Below are positions 12,301-22,662 of a stretch of 64,000 nt of DNA, one piece after another (the stretch's first letter is position 1; each line of letters starts with the position of its first letter). The DNA comes from Trichoplax sp. H2 (Eukaryota > Placozoa > Uniplacotomia > Trichoplacea). The stretch is from assembly GCA_003344405.1 (NCBI GenBank), contig NOWV01000097.1, forward strand, positions 216,970 to 280,969, read 5' to 3'. The notes beneath the pieces are model-generated. The model worked only from the letters and a program-made list of their open reading frames with translations, was not told where the DNA came from and made no database searches. Position numbers and translations under genes: made by a program.

Positions 12301-14835
12301 TTAGAAAACGCCTTTGAAGATCTTAAGCAGCGAGGCTTGATTAAGAAGGTGACTAAATATTTATTAGGCTTAGAAATTAGTTGATCTTTAGAATCGGTTG
12401 CTATAAGCATTGTTGAGTAGCATTATAGTCAGCATATTGAATCTGGATGAGGTTAGATTGATAAAGTAATATTTAACTGCATTATACAATAACTCACTAT
12501 CGAGTCAATCAAAGGTGGGGTTAAATAATATAATCGCCAGCAGTGCTGCGATAATTATTAAATAGAAGATATATTTTTAGCTGTAGCGTGTATTTGCTCT
12601 GCTTAAATGATTAATTACTGCTAGAATCAAGTTTATTAAATTACGAAGCTATAACAAAAGTATTACAACGGCTTATTCGAGTTCCAAATGATCGTCATAA
12701 TTAGTTCCGCAGTCGGGATCGCGCATCGGAAACATTAGCGACGTTTGGTAAACAATATGCAATGTCGCATAGGTATGGAATATTTCGGGATTGGACTTTA
12801 CACATTCGCATACATTTAAGACTTTTTCTTCTTCACTTGTAACTGATGTTAGGTATGATAGAAGACTATCGCATAAGATTCCGTTAACTATATTTTCTTC
12901 AGCTCAAGTCATTTCGAGTTTGTTATTAACTGTATCTTCTGGCAATAACAACTATTATAAATTTCCATTGCATTTGAATGGCGTAGAACTTGCTTGTCTG
13001 CTGTCATTATTAACTAGAGAGTTCGTAAGTAACGGAGTTTATATAGCACAAAATTGAGTAAGGAAATATTTTTTGTTGTCATCATGTTACATAACTGTTG
13101 TAGTAACTTTGTTAATTTTTTGGTTAAAGATATCAATCAAGTTGGCGCTGCCTCAGCAAATTATATGCTTGAATGCTCAGAGTGATGATTCGACTGTTTA
13201 TACGCAGAAAAAGACGTTATATGTAGGCAATAATGAAGTGTCTAACGAAAATTTGTTAGTTTGTGTCGAGAAGGAAATAGTTACAGAGAATGAAGGCGTT
13301 GGCGAATCATCTTTTGCTATTCGAAACACAACCACTTATGACAATTTATTGCTAAATTCTTGTGATATTCAATGCCGAATTAAACAACAAAACTTTCGTG
13401 AGGATCAGATTACTGGCGAAGGTATTTCTGAAGACATGTTATCCTTCCGTAACGAAATAACAACGTCAGCAATCCAGCCGTGCGATACAAATATTGGCAT
13501 GAAACTTCTTGGACAAAAATTTAGCTACGGTGAAGCATTATTATCCTTGGTAAAGAATATTCTGAATATTGTCAGGAAAACGAATTCTATCGGAATAACT
13601 ATTAAAGATTTAAAGGTGTTATATCATTACATAATTTCACGTTTGTAATAATCTATGATTTTTAATTTTTTAAAATTGAAGCTAGCATTGAAGGTCCTTG
13701 TTGTTTATAATGTGTTTTTACAGGCAAAATTAACTCCTTGTAACGACGATTATGTTCATACATTAGATGAAGTATTGCGAGATCTTATCAATTTAGAAAT
13801 GGTATGGCTACAAAGCTGCCTTATAGGAAGATGTTTGTTATGTTTTGATTATTGTATCGCATCTATTTTTATGCAGGTTTACATGATTGGATTTACTGAG
13901 AAGCGCATTGTGGCAAATGATTTTATAAAGCCTTGGTCATTTAGAATAATAAATGTACAGTGAGATATTTATTATCAATCTTACTACGGTACTAATAAAT
14001 AGCTAAAATTTCATTTGTATTTCATTCTACTTATTAGAGTGATGAAACTGATAATAAAGGTATCTGTAGCGATACCGAAAATCTAAGGTTAGAAAATGGA
14101 GTGTAGCCATTCCATTTTGTTTATCGGATGTTCTATAACAAAATTAAATTTGTTCTATAATTAGTAAATTATTTATTGGAAAACCATGGTATAATGCTCG
14201 CGGACAGATGGTTAAAGACACAATATTGCAATACGAGCAGTCTATCCTTTTATACATTTTGACCAATCCTGGCGTGACCAAGGTAAAAATGCTAGCAATC
14301 AAGACTGTGTAATATCTCAAAATATAATCTGACAATATGATCAATTATGTCTTACAATAGATGAAAATTATCGACAGATTTAAAGACGTGATACACGATA
14401 GTGTAATTTTGGACATACTTGAGGTAAAATTGGACTAGATATCATCGATAATGGTTAAAAAATAGAAATATTTGATTCATGTTTTCCTAATTAGCTGTGC
14501 TTAACCCTATAATTATTCTTAACGTATTTAATAGGCATTACTTGGTAGTTCCTGTATTCATCGAGAAATGTATGCACAACCAACTAAAATTACATTATTT
14601 TCATGTCCGGAAGACTCAATGCTTCGACCAGTTTCTACCAGTGAGCCTCAATTCATGAATGTTATTATATTGCTATGACAAAGGTTGCAATTATTAATTG
14701 TACGTCTATGATATAATTGAATTTTTTATGACTATTTTTTTGCCAGGTTTGCATTGTATGGACACAAATGATGATTATCACATATATTTTCCGATGGAAA
14801 ATTGCCTTGACATCTTCACTAGTCGTGGCCAATAA
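4423..14835 (+). CDS. GTF3C1: General transcription factor 3C polypeptide 1 (TFIIIC largest subunit), about 39 exons
   Basis: This subunit helps TFIIIC bind the B-block of tRNA and other polymerase III genes in the nucleus. The start codon at 4423 opens MQAIAAIIDEIALEGLEG, matching the N terminus of animal GTF3C1. Similarity then runs collinearly to the stop at 14833-14835. Landmarks: NGIRGSCRDYY (about 5570), LLERIGRARWRGE (about 6210), YGYLPKMLRLKLAHCFLW (about 9380), GAGGLDSGFFSHLVRNW (about 10540), FIGKPW (about 14175). Most exon joins keep phase with GT...AG borders, and exon coordinates are in the four block entries below. Summed exons give roughly 1,700-1,750 residues against about 2,100 in human; the acidic/disordered linkers are shorter. 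Introns are mostly 50-400 bp. A possible poly(A) signal AATAAA is at 15092. The identity is from remembered family sequence and was not checked by a search. Confidence 0.93.
6566..9251 (+). other. GTF3C1: GTF3C1 exons 5-15 (B-block binding winged-helix region)
   Basis: Exons: 6566-6742, 6813-6990, 7527-7633, 7734-7852, 7977-8063, 8179-8312, 8376-8470, 8578-8642, 8767-8845, 8935-9036, 9141-9251. The first holds SNLLLLSRFHTLQQ, matching the human ILLLLNRF segment of the B-block domain. 7527-7633 ends with LLQQ..YNGISKL-type sequence equal to the human KGISQAE step. 8767-8845 reads LISKLTKEGTVKVID. 9141-9251 encodes a poorly conserved polar linker. The donor of the 7977 exon could also be at 8078, but only 8063 keeps the frame. 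Confidence 0.85.
9364..12348 (+). other. GTF3C1: GTF3C1 exons 16-29 (central region)
   Basis: Exons: 9364-9454, 9488 (or about 9517) to 9729, 9857-9954, 10038-10134, 10231-10656, 10737-10848, 10916-11023, 11114-11181, 11271-11369, 11464-11577, 11689-11847, 11945-12031, 12135-12206, 12295-12348. Matching points: GLEEYLGD (9860), LNMLCKMGLL (10065), RFWRDLQSVCLSTDIG (10338), the lysine-rich KKRKK segment ending at 11023, TREEEDM (11160), NVADITRGILQQLL (11989). The join between the first two exons is the weak point: the only phase-correct intron there is 33 bp. All the others agree in phase. Confidence 0.85.
12600..14835 (+). other. GTF3C1: GTF3C1 exons 30-39 (C-terminal region)
   Basis: Between about 12600 and 13024 one or two exons are certain in content (QYAMSHRYGIFR near 12755; YYKFPLHLNGVELACLLSLL near 12955) but their borders are unresolved. 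Then: 13130-13615 (ISIKLALPQQ..., ...LLLNSCDIQCRI, ...IGITIKDLK), 13724-13801, 13877-13954, 14038-14087, 14165-14282 (KLFIGKPWYNARGQMVKD), 14361-14423, 14535-14640 and 14747-14835. The last reads SLHCMDTNDDYHIYF and ends ...FTSRGQ-stop. Each of these later joins keeps phase. Confidence 0.82.
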
Positions 14836-16048
14836 TTTAATGTATGATCACCATAATAAGAGCATTACGATGGTAGGAATTTTTGTAGCACTTAATTGTG
14901 TCTTTTTCTAGGCTGCAAACGAATATATATATATACACCGCACATCTAATGATAGCATCTGCAGTGCAATCTAGTCGTAGATTGCAACATACTGTATTCT
15001 ATATTATGATATTAGCACATTCTACCTAATATGCATTTGAACTTTAAGATTATTGTTCTCAGGATGATTATTATGTTCGATATATCTATACAATAAAATA
15101 TTTGAAAATTAAATATTCGTCTACGATCAAATCGAGCTATCCAAACGTGGCTATTTTATAGAAGCATTGAGGTCTGTTATATGATCTATGGATGGACAAT
15201 GTGACATTTTAAATGCCTACTGCAGTACCTACGCTGCCTTGTCTTTACTTCCAACTAGTTAGAATAATGTCGAATTTTAAATAGTAGGATAGCGTATACA
15301 GTACTGTCTTATAAGTGATTGAATTTATTTAAGAAACGATAGGATTGGTCGAAATGTTCGTGATGTGTTATCGTGGAAATTGATAAATAAGATGAAATTT
15401 AAATATTAAAGTAGCATCTGTTATGTACATTAATATTGTGGATGGAATCTTTTAAAGTCTTGGCCGAGTTGTATAAAATAGCTACCATTTAAGCAGTAAT
15501 TTTTATTATTATCTTTTTAAATAATGTATAATGGTTCTATGGCATTATTGTTTAAATTATATTTTAAGCTATTCTTATTAGCCTCTTCATTTCTATAAGA
15601 GAAACAAATAAATTTGCCAACAATCATCTTTTATTGATAGGAGTAACAAAACATCACTATAGTAGACACATTATTGCAGAGATGATGTCTATTGTATTAC
15701 CTTAGTCATGGAAGTTTAAAAATAAAAATGTAAAAAATGTTTTAAAGTAAGATAATTAAGTAATTTATAAATAGGACGCAAAGTGTAGATCTTAGTTTTG
15801 AGTAAGTTCATGAACAAAAAGGCTGGTAGCAGTCGAATTAGGGAGATGACTAACTTTTCAATGTTGACTTAGGTAGTCTATAGCAATCGTTTCTTATCCA
15901 TCTGGTCTTTTCGATGTATTGTATTAAGATATTTTAAAATTCCTTACTGGGTAAAACCGACTATAAGAATTACAAGGTGAGGGTGAAAGCGCAAAAGAGT
16001 AAAAGAAGAGTGAAATAAAAGGGGAAAGAAACCGTTGCTAATGAAATT
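14836..16048. other. Intergenic between GTF3C1 and the NB-ARC/TPR gene
   Basis: Holds the GTF3C1 3' flank (AATAAA at 15092-15097 is a possible poly(A) signal 257 bp past the stop) and the presumed promoter and 5' leader of the next gene, with a purine-rich stretch at about 15975-16035. No coding exon is seen. Confidence 0.4.
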
Positions 16049-16052
16049 ATGA
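16041..16052 (+). promoter_or_regulatory. Three-codon upstream ORF overlapping the main start
   Basis: ATG AAA TTA TGA at 16041-16052 ends inside the main start region: the main ATG (16049-16051) and the uORF stop TGA (16050-16052) overlap as ATGA. Such a minimal uORF could limit or re-route initiation on the long downstream ORF. A second in-frame ATG follows at 16055. Whether the transcript includes 16041 is unknown. Confidence 0.35.
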
Positions 16053-19000
16053 TCATGAAACTAGAAGATGATCAAGTGGATAAAGTAGACAGGAAAACAT
16101 CTCTATCGAGTGATGGTAGCAACGGGATTCTGGCTAGTATAGAAGATAAAATTGATCAAGATGATCTAAATCAATTGAAGCCAGTTATAAACGACATACG
16201 ATCAATAACATCGTCTACGGTGGACAGAAATGTTAGAACCATTATTGATATATTAAGTGGCAACAAACAAGACGATCGAAAATTTGACTATAAACAATAC
16301 TTCAAAACAGCAACAATATGTCGGCAAATCTTAGTAGAAATATTATCGTATTACAATCTAACTTGTCAACAAATTGAATTATTATTGCCCTCTATTCGTT
16401 TACTCACTGATAAATTTCGTGAAATAATTAACTTTGAAGAGAAAGATCAGCAAGCTGAAAGTTGTTATGATGACCAGTTAGGAAAGGATAATTCTAAATA
16501 TCAACAGCGATCATCCGTTGATCTCTTATCGATATATGCTACCTTTATGGAATTATTAATTATCGAAGATTTAATCCGCCAAAGTACCAGTTTACATCCA
16601 GTTCACGTTGCATATTGCTATGCTCAATGGTATCATCGTTGTCATCAAATTTTACGTAATAATAACCGTAAAATATTATTTGAATTAATGATGGACTTGA
16701 AAGACCATCTTATTGACTATCAATACTGCTATATAGCAATAGATTGTTTAAGTCAAATCATTCAATCATCATATTGTTCTTATGATCTAAAATTGATCGC
16801 TATTTATGGTACTGAATATCAACCTAGTATTGCTAAAGTCAGTATATTAGGTTATAAAAATTTATTAGATTACTGCCTTCATCGTTTACCTTATAATACT
16901 CGGCAACTTAAAATTGTTGTCTATAAGTGGCTAATGGATATGCTAACGATTATACAACTTCCGTCATTATCCGATACATTACGAAAGCCCCTTTATGATG
17001 AATTAAAGCAACGTCTAGTCTGTATTCCCGCTGAGATACGACACCAATGCCTTCAAGATTCATTGATTACTGATTCACAGCTTCAATTAATTCTACAAGA
17101 ATCTGAGACTCCCCATAGCCCGCAACGAGAGCAGCAAGGTCGACAAAAGCAACATGAAAACCATCGAGAACAACACCAAGAACAACTACGACAACAACAG
17201 GAACAGCAGCAGCGGCAACAACAGCAATATTATCGATGCTTCATCGATAATATTGAACTACCTAATTCTATTATCGGTCAACCATTTCAATTAATATGTT
17301 TGCCTAGTCGATTTCCTAACTTTATGAGAAACCATGATCATTTAATGGGTATTGAAAGTCAGTTAAAAAAAAATAAAAATTGCGCTATTCAAGGTGAGTC
17401 TGGTCTTGGTAAGACAACACTTGCAATTGAATACGCTCATCAGCATCGCCATTTTTATGATATTATTTATTATTTCGACGCCTCCAGTATACTATCTTTG
17501 CAACGGGATTTTATTAGATTAGGTATCGAGTTATGTCGTAGTAGTCGAGTTCATTCTTTTCGATTTACCTTATATGAAAATTTATGCCAACTGCTAGGTC
17601 ATTATAATGATATCGCGATCAATCCTCATGACTATAATTATTATGATGATAAAATAATATCCTTGATGGACAGGATCTATTACGATCATGGTTGGATATT
17701 TCATCCATGGTTGAAATCATTTATTAGCCTAATCATTGATATTTTACAAAGTCATCATTCTGCTTTATTAATTTTTGATGATATTAGATACCTACAGTGG
17801 ATAAAAACCTATCTACCAGGTGGAGAGAATATTCATGTCATTCTTGTTTTTGATCAAGTCCATAATGATGATACAATCAGATTTATTAAAGTTAAACCGT
17901 TATCGTCGGAAATATCGCGTCGATATTTACAGAAAGTTCCTCTGGCAAAGACAACAACATCCAATGACGATACTCAAGCTTCAGCAGCTGCTACGACCAA
18001 TGCTACTGCTATAGCTACTACTACCAATGCTGCTACTACTACTACTGCTACTACTACTAGTAGTACTACGGTTAATACTAATACTAATCAAAACGGTCAA
18101 AATGGTGGTAGGAGAATATCTCGACAATATCTTAACCGTCTAAATGATTCATCGCCATTAACAATATTAACAAAATTATGTCATGGCTGTCCATTATTAT
18201 TGCACTTTATTCGGTCCTATACTCAAGTAAGTCGTATTACATTAGGTGATTATTATCAAGAAGTTGTAAATGATATTGCTCCGTTAACCTACTCTAATCA
18301 ATCAAATCGCCATCTAATGACCGTTGCAGTAGCAATAATCTTAGTCAAACCAGCTGTTACCTCCATATTTCAACAGTATCCAATTGCAGCAGAATTGTTA
18401 ACCTTTATTTCATTTGTATCACCGCGACATATTGATAAAATTGAATTGCTCCATTACCTAAATTATAATAGCCATAGTCGCCAGGACTTGAATTTTGCTA
18501 TTCAAATACTCTATAATTATGGTATGATTAATGAAAGTTGCCATGGTTACCGTATTCATTCCATTATTCAAAATGTTGTCCATATGAAATTGAAAGATGA
18601 GAAAATCTATCAACAAACTATCGATTCTATCTTAACCTATTTCTTACATCAATTTGAAGAATTAGAAAAGATCTCAACCCTCTATCCATATTACAATCGA
18701 CACCAATTCTATTATGAATTGGTTGTCCATGCCGAATATTGTTGTCGTTATGCTAATGGCAATCATCATAATTTAGCTGAAATTGCGGCCAAAATTAAAT
18801 TACATTTAGCTAAATGTTACTTACAGTCCTACTGTTATACACAAGCAGACGACTATTGCCAAGCGTCATTACAATATTTCATGAATCATGATGGTGAAAA
18901 TGATAGTAAAACGTGCCAATGTTATGATATTTTAGCTCGTATCGATTATGCCACTGGTCAATTTCAATCAGCATTAGATTATCTTCAGTTATCGTTAAAA

Positions 19001-20728
19001 TGTAAGCAAGAGTTGTTAGAGCAATCGCATCATATCCAATTTATTCCTTATTATCGACAATTATTTCAAGTTTATTGCCGTTTACATCGATATGGCGATG
19101 CTAAATCAACATTACAATCACTTGAAACAGCTTATCGAGATAATTCCAAATCAAATAGGCTAGCTCAACTTTATTGTCATTATGATTATATTTCATTCTA
19201 TTATTTTCAAGGTAATTATGACCAAGCACTAACTCATTGCCAACATGGGGTTGATTATGTTAGCAGGATCAATCCACAAGATGAGCGACTAATACAGCAA
19301 TTAAAATATCACTCAGGCTTAATATATTTAGCCATGGCTGATATCCATTGGAGTCAAAGTCAATTAACTAAAGCAAGTCAATACCTTAATCAGTCACAAA
19401 CTATCCTAAAAGTGATAACATTAGATAAGCACTTTTGTCGTAGCCGTATTGCATTATTACATGGACTAATTGCCCTTTCGCAAGGTAAATATGATGACGC
19501 ATTAAATAACGGTAAACAAGCCCTCAGCAATGCCATTATCAATTACGGCGGTAAACATATTTATGTCGCTCGATTGCAAGATATCATGGGAGATATTTAT
19601 AAGAGATTACCCGAGCAAAACGAGTTGGCATTGAAATCATATAATGCGGCAATATTATTAAAGAAAGGAATTTTAAACGCTGAAAATGCGGATATAACAA
19701 ATACTTATATTAAATTAGGTGGACTATTGCGTATGATGGGTAAATTTGATAAAGCAATTACCTTACTAGAGAAAGCATTAAATCTTCAAAAAACAATCTT
19801 TGGAGATCATCACTTTCAATTAAGTACAACTTATGATGTAATAGGGCGTATACATACCGCAACTCAAGATTACGTTTTAGCACGACGATATATTGCGACA
19901 GCTATCCAAATTAAACAAGCAGCATTTGGTGATAATCATTTCAATCTTGCGAATAGTTATAATTTTCTAGGTGAAACTTATAGTATTGATGGTAATCATA
20001 TACAATCACTCGATCATTTTGGTACAGCTGTAGCACTAGCTATGCAAGTCGATGATTCTAATGTATTTGAATTAGCACGTTATTTTAATAATCATGCTGT
20101 TGCAATCTTTAATACAAGATCCAATTATGAAGATGAAAACGAACGTATCGAGTTAGTTTTCTATTTCTTAAATCAGTCATTAAAGTTAAAATTGCAATCA
20201 CGAGGTGAATACAGTCGTGAAGTCGAAGAATGTTATCAAAATTTTGCTAATTTCTATCAACGCCTAGCTATTAATGAAGAACAAAGGGTGGATGAATCAA
20301 TAAGTAATAGAGAGATACAGGATACTCAACTCCGACAAGCACTGGATTATTATAAGAAGATTCTAAAGATCCAATTAAAAGTTCATAGCAACGATAGCTT
20401 AGAAATTATTGAAACATGTCGCAATATTGTTATAATTCTCATTCGTTTTAATGAATACGATGACGCCCTAGAGCATCAAAAAATGATATTAGAAGTTTAT
20501 ATGAGACGTATAGGAAACGAAAATATTCAAGTTGCAATGTGTTATTATGAAATGGGTGAAAGTTATAACCGGCTACAAGATAAGAAAATGGCTAATTTAT
20601 GCTTACAAAAAGCTCTAGCAGTTGGTAATAATTGCGAAGATTTAAGAGAAGACTTTTTAGGCGAGATTAAGGCTAAAATTAAAGAGATTAATCTACAAAA
20701 TAAATCACGATTATGCACTCTAATCTAA
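16049..20728 (+). CDS. NB-ARC NTPase with C-terminal TPR repeats (NLR/apoptosome-like)
   Basis: One uninterrupted exon of 1559 codons. Residues 1-340 are largely helical with no domain I can name; a Q/R/H-rich tract covers about 352-394. The NTPase follows: the lead-in FMRNHDHLMGIESQLKK, Walker A GESGLGKTT at 449-457, then AIEYAH; Walker B LLIFDD at 573-578, then a LPGG...ILVF strand. A T/A/N-rich low-complexity insert (about 638-689) splits the NTPase from its winged-helix part, which ends with YRIHSIIQNVV (about 834-845), the MHD-like site. From about 905 to 1545 are many TPR units. The clearest, kinesin-light-chain-like, lie near 1213-1340 (for example AITLLEKALNLQKTIFGDHH). NB-ARC/TPR proteins are oligomerising switches in innate immunity or cell death; the ligand here is unknown. 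Lack of introns contrasts with GTF3C1. Confidence 0.88.
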   Translation: MIMKLEDDQVDKVDRKTSLSSDGSNGILASIEDKIDQDDLNQLKPVINDIRSITSSTVDRNVRTIIDILSGNKQDDRKFDYKQYFKTATICRQILVEILSYYNLTCQQIELLLPSIRLLTDKFREIINFEEKDQQAESCYDDQLGKDNSKYQQRSSVDLLSIYATFMELLIIEDLIRQSTSLHPVHVAYCYAQWYHRCHQILRNNNRKILFELMMDLKDHLIDYQYCYIAIDCLSQIIQSSYCSYDLKLIAIYGTEYQPSIAKVSILGYKNLLDYCLHRLPYNTRQLKIVVYKWLMDMLTIIQLPSLSDTLRKPLYDELKQRLVCIPAEIRHQCLQDSLITDSQLQLILQESETPHSPQREQQGRQKQHENHREQHQEQLRQQQEQQQRQQQQYYRCFIDNIELPNSIIGQPFQLICLPSRFPNFMRNHDHLMGIESQLKKNKNCAIQGESGLGKTTLAIEYAHQHRHFYDIIYYFDASSILSLQRDFIRLGIELCRSSRVHSFRFTLYENLCQLLGHYNDIAINPHDYNYYDDKIISLMDRIYYDHGWIFHPWLKSFISLIIDILQSHHSALLIFDDIRYLQWIKTYLPGGENIHVILVFDQVHNDDTIRFIKVKPLSSEISRRYLQKVPLAKTTTSNDDTQASAAATTNATAIATTTNAATTTTATTTSSTTVNTNTNQNGQNGGRRISRQYLNRLNDSSPLTILTKLCHGCPLLLHFIRSYTQVSRITLGDYYQEVVNDIAPLTYSNQSNRHLMTVAVAIILVKPAVTSIFQQYPIAAELLTFISFVSPRHIDKIELLHYLNYNSHSRQDLNFAIQILYNYGMINESCHGYRIHSIIQNVVHMKLKDEKIYQQTIDSILTYFLHQFEELEKISTLYPYYNRHQFYYELVVHAEYCCRYANGNHHNLAEIAAKIKLHLAKCYLQSYCYTQADDYCQASLQYFMNHDGENDSKTCQCYDILARIDYATGQFQSALDYLQLSLKCKQELLEQSHHIQFIPYYRQLFQVYCRLHRYGDAKSTLQSLETAYRDNSKSNRLAQLYCHYDYISFYYFQGNYDQALTHCQHGVDYVSRINPQDERLIQQLKYHSGLIYLAMADIHWSQSQLTKASQYLNQSQTILKVITLDKHFCRSRIALLHGLIALSQGKYDDALNNGKQALSNAIINYGGKHIYVARLQDIMGDIYKRLPEQNELALKSYNAAILLKKGILNAENADITNTYIKLGGLLRMMGKFDKAITLLEKALNLQKTIFGDHHFQLSTTYDVIGRIHTATQDYVLARRYIATAIQIKQAAFGDNHFNLANSYNFLGETYSIDGNHIQSLDHFGTAVALAMQVDDSNVFELARYFNNHAVAIFNTRSNYEDENERIELVFYFLNQSLKLKLQSRGEYSREVEECYQNFANFYQRLAINEEQRVDESISNREIQDTQLRQALDYYKKILKIQLKVHSNDSLEIIETCRNIVIILIRFNEYDDALEHQKMILEVYMRRIGNENIQVAMCYYEMGESYNRLQDKKMANLCLQKALAVGNNCEDLREDFLGEIKAKIKEINLQNKSRLCTLI

Positions 20729-22189
20729 AATTAGTTGACTTGAACTTGCTCTATCGATTAATTTATTGGCAACGTATTAGATATTGGTAACGATGGATAG
20801 CATTGATGAGAGGATTTCTAGTACGAGATGAGGACTAAAGTAAGAGTAAAATCAGAATTTGTACTCTGATCTTATTTATTTGATTAGCATTTACTCTATT
20901 ACTCATAAATACTAGTAACAAATATCAAAAATTGAAGAGATTTTTAGTACAAAATTAAGACTTCAATTACTGTATTAATTAAACTAAGATTTACATTTTA
21001 TTCTAACTTACTTTTAATTTAATTGGGTAAAATTCACACCTTTGAATAGTAAAATTCATTTTATTACTTGCTGTTGAATTTAAACTTGACAAGTTACGTT
21101 ACTTATGAATGATCATTAAGCAACGTTATTTAAAAATTATGAACATAAGTAATTACTTAATAAAATGTCATCTGTTTCGTAATGCATAGCATTTAACTAT
21201 CGAATTAAAATTAAAAATTATAATTTCCCCTGTTCTCTATTTTAAATTAAATGACTATAGTAGATGTAATTGATATCATGATCTAAAAATTGGCTATTAG
21301 GTTATTGAAAGCTTTGTATTTTTTAATCATGGAAGTATATGACAATCTACCTTAGCTCACAAAAAGTTCGATTATAACTTGAATTAAACCCAAAATTTTT
21401 TCATTCAGTAAAGAGCATTACATCATAAATTGGAGCATCTTTTCTTACTTTATTAATCGTATCTTTGTAGCAAGACTATGAAGCTTTAACAACAGTAACC
21501 TATTTTAATGAGCCAATGCAATAGTTAATTAGTATTTATATCACAGTGATAGTTACAAATTCAGATATAGGTTGTGATCTTACTAAATTATTTTACTCAC
21601 GAAAGTCAACTTGTAGCATTTCTATTTCGTTACATTAATTAAATGCGAAAATTTTATATTTAATAAGAATATTAAAATTTTGTCCTAACACATTAAATTT
21701 AAAGTTTTAAGGGTAGACCGTGTATGAATAAATTCTAATCTTATTGAACTAATTTATTCTTGCAATTCTTCATTCATAACCAGTTCAACAAGTTAGTTAA
21801 TGTACAACTATTTCTAATACAATAAAGTATTCAAGTTTTATCTCAATAGATTTAAAGGCGGCTTATAAAATATACAAGGACTATCGCGTTAATCTTTTAT
21901 GATCATTGCTTAAAATTAGCTAGTACCATCAGATCCGCAATTAATGTACCGTAATATGTTTATTTCTGGCTGTATCTAATTAAGAAGGCCAAAAAACCGA
22001 TTTTAAAGGACAATACTTTATTAAAAAATTTATTACATAAAATTGCAAGTCGCTTCTTTGAGCAGACAAAGCCGAATCTAAATCTCTTCAATAAACTGTT
22101 ACTGTTCAAAACTTTGTTTGAATAGAACTTTTCGTACTCCAATATGTATTTCAAACGTCTAAATCTGTTAGAACCCTAAAGGTGGTAAT
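20729..22189. other. Intergenic, no gene recognised
   Basis: Very A+T-rich 3' flank of the NB-ARC/TPR gene, with an AATAAA at 21159-21164 as a possible but distant poly(A) signal. A 64-codon open frame on the minus strand (21960-22154) has no supporting features. Confidence 0.4.
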
Positions 22190-22662
22190 ATTATTAATGT
22201 ACAGTAGGCAAATCATCTACTTACAGTTCGAATCATTGTGATTGTAATTTACTTATGCTAGATTGTAAATTACCATGGAAATGTTCCGTGATAGGACATA
22301 TCGTAATCTGATTATTCTGTATTAGTCATTACATGTCTATGTTCGTAAATACTGTTGTCTGCATTAAGGGAGCAGTAGCTATAATTAATATCTAATTCAG
22401 TAAATGATTCCGAGGTTAATTGTATTAACTATGACTCATGAACTATTGAGGAACAGTATATAAATGCAGTATATCGTGAAATAAAGTAAAATTCTCCAAC
22501 TTAGTGTTTAACGTAAAATATGAGGCGTTTAAGTCTTTGTGTAGTCTGCTAGTAGAGCAAAAGTGTTCGTGATAGTGCAGATATCGTTCTTTCATACATG
22601 GTTCAAGGAATTGACTTATTGATCGTATATTGCGTTATCTTGTTGCAAAGCTCTTTTGTGAC
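22190..22662 (+). repeat. Copy 1 of a 635 bp repeat family (5' part missing)
   Basis: From gcaaatcatctacttacagt (about 22207) to ttgcaaagctcttttgtgaca (about 22662) the sequence matches the copies at 53049-53681 (reverse) and 63524-64000 at roughly 90% by eye. The first 150-190 bp of the longer copies are absent or too diverged here. It contains no intact ORF. Confidence 0.75.

Noticed and set aside
17820-18014. 64-codon frame inside the NB-ARC/TPR gene
   Set aside because: It is a shadow in another frame of a strongly supported coding region.
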